Source: Candidatus Heimdallarchaeota archaeon
GTDB lineage: Archaea > Asgardarchaeota > Heimdallarchaeia > Heimdallarchaeales > Kariarchaeaceae
Reading direction: 5' to 3'
Assembly: GCA_022574115.1 (NCBI GenBank)
Contig: JACZSS010000120.1
Coordinates: 1-7,369, forward strand
Length of the DNA stretch: 7,369 bases
Notes under the pieces: generated by a model
Told to the model about the DNA's origin: nothing
The model's database searches: none
Seen by the model: only the letters and a program-made list of their open reading frames with translations
Part shown: positions 5,264-7,369 of the stretch, one piece after another
How positions within the stretch are numbered: position 1 is the stretch's first letter
Layout: the number at the start of each line of letters is the position of its first letter
Program-made: the position numbers and the translations under genes

Positions 5264-6010
5264 ATGACACAGACAATTAGGACCCCCAGTCACGATTGTT
5301 CGGATCATAAACTGAATTGTTGTCACTCCAGTGAAGCAGTCCTTTTACTCTTATCACAATTTCCGCAGAAATTTTCAATTAAAGAAATATCAGAGCTTAC
5401 AAACTTTCATCGAAATACTCTCAGCAGTACAATTAAAACTCTGGTCATCAAGGGAAAACTTCGCAGGTTCTCAGGTTCCGAATTTTGCTATGGTGGCGTT
5501 AAATCACACTATCAACGACAAGCAGAGTCCATATCTGAACTTACTGGTATTGATCGAGAGACCAAACAAAAGATTGCAGAGGAGATGGCTTATAATAACG
5601 TAAGGAAGGCATTAGCTGATGCCCTGCAGAATGGTCCCGAATTTTCGCATCGCAACTTACAAGAAGCGATGGTCCATTTAAAGATGGCTTATCCTTTCAC
5701 CGATATCGTCATGAATCAGAATGGTGTTTCTCAGATTAATACTCATTTCAGGGTATTACCTCGAACGGGGGAAACAACTATTACTAAGAAGGATTTCAAT
5801 CTGCGAATTCACTCTTGTCTGTGTGAAGGCCGCCAAGACCTGTCTACTGCTTGTGCAATGGTTCAAGGTGCATTACGGGGTGCAATCGAGGGATCCATCG
5901 GCATCAAGGCACAGGTTGAACTCGAAGATCGAGGGGTCGACCAAGAGTTAGGTTCATATTGTGAGTATAATATTAAGAAAATTAGTCGAACAATAGAAAC
6001 TCCTCACTGA
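5264..6010 (+). CDS. HTH transcriptional regulator with Cys-rich C-terminal sensor-like domain
   Basis: This is a 248-aa two-domain protein. Residues 24-78 form a winged helix-turn-helix (FSIKEISELTNFHRNTLSSTIKT is the core, then a basic GKLRRFSG wing). Residues 100-160 are mainly helical. The C-terminal part (about 160-240) has IHSCLCEGR, a Cys at 197, a GALRGAIEGSIG helix-turn and ends SYCEYNI. That layout recalls the C-terminal domains of SufR/ArsR-like and V4R-type regulators, in which spaced Cys residues (often '...G..C.Y.I' at the end) bind an Fe-S cluster or metal. Candidate ligands are Cys185, Cys187, Cys197 and Cys233. The cysteine usual in the 'EC...GD..C' segment is absent, with Glu/Asp there instead. 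Further Cys cluster near the N-terminus (12, 19, 20). I infer a cytoplasmic metal or redox sensor. The nearby zinc-type exporter and MarR-like gene suggest, but do not prove, a metal-linked role. Confidence 0.65.
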   Translation: MTQTIRTPSHDCSDHKLNCCHSSEAVLLLLSQFPQKFSIKEISELTNFHRNTLSSTIKTLVIKGKLRRFSGSEFCYGGVKSHYQRQAESISELTGIDRETKQKIAEEMAYNNVRKALADALQNGPEFSHRNLQEAMVHLKMAYPFTDIVMNQNGVSQINTHFRVLPRTGETTITKKDFNLRIHSCLCEGRQDLSTACAMVQGALRGAIEGSIGIKAQVELEDRGVDQELGSYCEYNIKKISRTIETPH

Positions 6011-6031
6011 GTTATAATTTTGATAATTTAC

Positions 6032-6043
6032 AAGTTTAAACTT
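6032..6043. repeat. 12-bp perfect palindrome downstream of the Cys-rich regulator
   Basis: AAGTTTAAACTT is a self-complementary sequence 22 nt after the stop codon of the regulator gene. It is too AT-rich for a stable RNA hairpin and is not followed by a T-run. It may be a protein-binding site or chance. Confidence 0.3.
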
Positions 6044-6160
6044 CTAGAATCGTTTGAATTTAAATCCAAATAGGTTAACAGCTTGACAAGTAATCTGTTC
6101 TATTGTCGAAAGAGCAACTGATTACCAAATAATACCATGAATGGTTTGAGTGGGTCGTAT

Positions 6161-6623
6161 TTAGCCTCGTGAAGAGATTCGTCGTCTAATCACCACGATC
6201 CCCAAGAAGAGGATTGTGAGGACTGACGTAAATCTTGGTACTGGAAGAGTTGGGGAGCTAAACTTGTACTATCCGTTTGATTACCCTCTTCTGAACTTAT
6301 CTTATTCTCGTCTTGGGAGGATGTTGGGTCATCTTCCAGTGTTGTGGATGGAGCTTGCGAACCAGTATCTGTTGTCGTTGGGTCTGTCTGACCAGTTGAG
6401 CTAGCGATTGTTGTAGTAGATGTAGGATCCGATGACTGAGTGTCCGACAATATCACAGTAGTGGTTTCTGAGATTGTAGATGTTGTCTCTCTACTAGTTA
6501 TCTCCTCTACTGTTGTTGTTGCAGAACTGGTGACACTTGATTTGCAAGTAGATTGGCTGGAGTGTGGTAGATATTGGAGAAGAGTAAAGCAATAAATAGT
6601 ATTTTTATTTTTGTGTATTTCAT
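6161..6623 (-). pseudogene. Small secreted Ser/Thr-rich surface protein with C-terminal anchor, split over three frames
   Basis: Three parts of one logical protein lie in order on the minus strand but in three frames. First, from the ATG at 6623, comes a signal peptide: MKYTKIK, then a hydrophobic ILFIALLF core and a likely cleavage after NLLA; this frame stops at 6507. Second, from about 6543 to 6255, comes a mucin-like stalk of about 95 residues, mostly Ser, Thr, Asp, Glu and Pro (for example TSSATTTVEE and STTTIASSTGQTDPTTTD). Third, from about 6255 to the TAA at 6161-6163, comes LPVPRFTS, the hydrophobic VLTILFLGIVVI and an RRR tail, a classic archaeal C-terminal anchor. Each transition needs one extra base; adding one A at the AAA (6541-6543) and one C at the CCCC (6252-6255) would give one 154-aa protein. 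It is either a decayed gene or a true gene broken by two indels. A GAAGGT sequence lies ten nucleotides before the ATG. Confidence 0.6.
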
Positions 6624-6643
6624 GGCAATCGTGACCTTCAATC

Positions 6644-6657
6644 TGATTAACTAATCA
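6644..6657. promoter_or_regulatory. Dyad at the promoter position of the surface protein gene
   Basis: TGATTA-AC-TAATCA has 6-bp arms and a 2-nt centre. It is centred about 27 nt upstream of the ATG at 6623, where the TATA box of a leaderless minus-strand gene would be. It may act as a weak TATA (TTAGTTAAT on the minus strand) or as an operator. The surface protein also has a possible Shine-Dalgarno site, so a TATA farther upstream (GTATATGAA, minus strand, about 6681-6690) is an alternative. Confidence 0.25.
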
Positions 6658-6719
6658 AACAACGTTGATCGCATGTGAGATTCATATACTGTAATCCCTA
6701 ATAACAATAAATAAATTCT

Positions 6720-6748
6720 GTAATTTATCTATCCGCCATGTAAATTAC
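6720..6748. repeat. 8-bp inverted repeat in the surface protein / guaB intergenic region
   Basis: GTAATTTA (6720-6727) and TAAATTAC (6741-6748) are exact reverse complements around a 13-nt loop that includes CCGCC. It lies between two divergent genes, about 100 nt from the surface protein start and 205 nt from guaB. It may be a regulator-binding dyad or a weak hairpin. Confidence 0.35.
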
Positions 6749-6919
6749 GAAATATTTTTCTTGATGAGACTCCTTACATATAAGTTACAAAATCGATCTG
6801 AATTATCCTAAAACGGTGACTTGAATTTCCAAAATTTTCTCAAGAGAACCTCTAATTATCAAAGAATATTTTTTATTAATTTCACAGTATGATGAATAAA
6901 TCACATATCATTCGAGGGA

Positions 6920-6940
6920 AATATTATTAGCTTAAAATAA
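6920..6940 (+). promoter_or_regulatory. Putative promoter of guaB
   Basis: ATATTATTAG followed by CTTAAAATAA gives two overlapping TATA-like choices. The first is centred about 28 nt before the GTG at 6953, as expected for a leaderless transcript. No Shine-Dalgarno sequence precedes that GTG. Confidence 0.35.
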
Positions 6941-6952
6941 TAATAACATAGT

Positions 6953-7369
6953 GTGGAAAAACAGGGAATTTTATCAAGCGATTCCACTACCCAACGATTA
7001 CAGATACCTTTATCGCTTACTTTTGATGATGTCTTACTAGTACCAAATCATTCATCAATTGAATCAAGAAGGAATTGTCTAACGAACACGTCACTGACAC
7101 CAAATATTTCTCTTGCAATACCCGTTGTAAGTAGTAATATGGACACTGTGACGGAAAAAGCAATGGCTATTACCATGGCCCGAGAGGGTGGAATTGGCAT
7201 TATTCATCGATTTATGAGCGTTGAAGAACAGGTAAAACAAGTAAACTCGGTCAAGCGTTCAGAATCAATATTAATTGAAAATCCATATACATTACCGAAG
7301 ACGAGTCTACTTCAAGAGGTTTGGGATCTTCAAAAGGAGAAATCAGTTTCCAGCATCCTAGTGGTTGAT
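6953..7369 (+). CDS. guaB: IMP dehydrogenase, N-terminal part (truncated by the window edge)
   Basis: The first 139 residues of an IMPDH/GMP-reductase-family barrel enzyme are visible and the frame is open to the right edge. Diagnostic segments are LTFDDVLLVP (22-31), a T-SLTPNISLAIPVVS strand (46-60), NMDTVTE (62-68), MAREGGIGIIHR (75-86), MSVEEQ (88-93) and VKRSES (100-105). The chain then enters what should be the first CBS domain (NPYTLPKTSL, 110-119, onward). The full-length enzyme oxidises IMP to XMP with NAD+, the first committed step of GMP synthesis, in the cytoplasm. The catalytic Cys loop, which would separate IMPDH from GMP reductase, is beyond the window, but the CBS insertion favours IMPDH. 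The GTG at 6953 is the only usual start codon between the upstream in-frame stop (6944-6946) and the conserved region, giving a 21-residue lead. HRF replaces the common bacterial HKN after GIGII. Confidence 0.9.
   Translation, partial: MEKQGILSSDSTTQRLQIPLSLTFDDVLLVPNHSSIESRRNCLTNTSLTPNISLAIPVVSSNMDTVTEKAMAITMAREGGIGIIHRFMSVEEQVKQVNSVKRSESILIENPYTLPKTSLLQEVWDLQKEKSVSSILVVD

Larger units (their letters stand above)
6624..6952. other. Intergenic region between the divergent surface protein gene and guaB
   Basis: These 329 very AT-rich nucleotides contain the two dyads at 6644-6657 and 6720-6748 and, at the right end, the guaB promoter candidates. No open frame of useful length and no structured RNA was recognised. 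Confidence 0.5.

Noticed and set aside
5331..5951. Alternative-frame ORFs inside the Cys-rich regulator gene
   Set aside because: They overlap a gene with a good ribosome-binding site and a recognisable HTH, and their own sequences show no domain.
6134..6145. ACCAT-GA-ATGGT dyad after the surface protein stop codon as a terminator
   Set aside because: Five base pairs with a 2-nt loop cannot form a stable hairpin and there is no T-run.
6190..6456. 88-aa Ser/Thr-rich minus-strand ORF as an independent protein starting at GTG
   Set aside because: Its composition continues upstream without a break past the GTG, it has no ribosome-binding site, and a signal peptide and anchor flank it in other frames. 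It is better read as the stalk of a frame-broken gene.

Overview
The window looks like chromosomal DNA of an AT-rich archaeon, most likely an Asgard archaeon (Heimdallarchaeia-like is a guess). The main reasons are an intact Rab/Ras-type small GTPase, which is a eukaryotic-signature protein typical of Asgard genomes, and AT-rich TATA-like elements lying about 25-30 nt in front of several start codons, as expected for archaeal leaderless transcripts. A short surface protein with a C-terminal hydrophobic anchor ending in Arg-Arg-Arg fits the same picture. No rRNA, tRNA, CRISPR array, insertion sequence or integrase was recognised.

Layout. Positions 2-340 hold the 3' end of a gene entering from the left edge, tentatively a class I methyltransferase. 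A Gfo/Idh/MocA oxidoreductase (392-1459) and the Rab-like GTPase (1575-2105) follow on the plus strand. The GTPase converges, with a 10-nt gap, on a minus-strand M19 membrane-dipeptidase-family gene (2116-3066). A 469-nt region with two inverted repeats separates the dipeptidase from a divergent zinc-type cation diffusion facilitator (3536-4438, TTG start). Another 468-nt non-coding stretch contains a bulged stem followed by a T-run. It precedes two winged-helix regulators, a 97-aa MarR-like protein (4907-5200) and a 248-aa protein with a Cys-rich, SufR/V4R-like C-terminal domain (5264-6010). These two are 63 nt apart and may be co-transcribed. On the minus strand, 6161-6623 encodes a small secreted, Ser/Thr-rich, membrane-anchored protein, but its signal peptide, stalk and anchor lie in three different frames. 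After a 329-nt intergenic region, an IMP dehydrogenase gene (guaB, from 6953) runs off the right edge.

The genes do not form one pathway. The region reads as a patchwork of short, mostly single-gene transcription units. The most notable items are the three-frame surface protein, the archaeal Rab-like GTPase without a lipidation motif, the Cys-rich regulator next to a metal exporter, and several intergenic dyads. I saw no convincing new multi-gene system.
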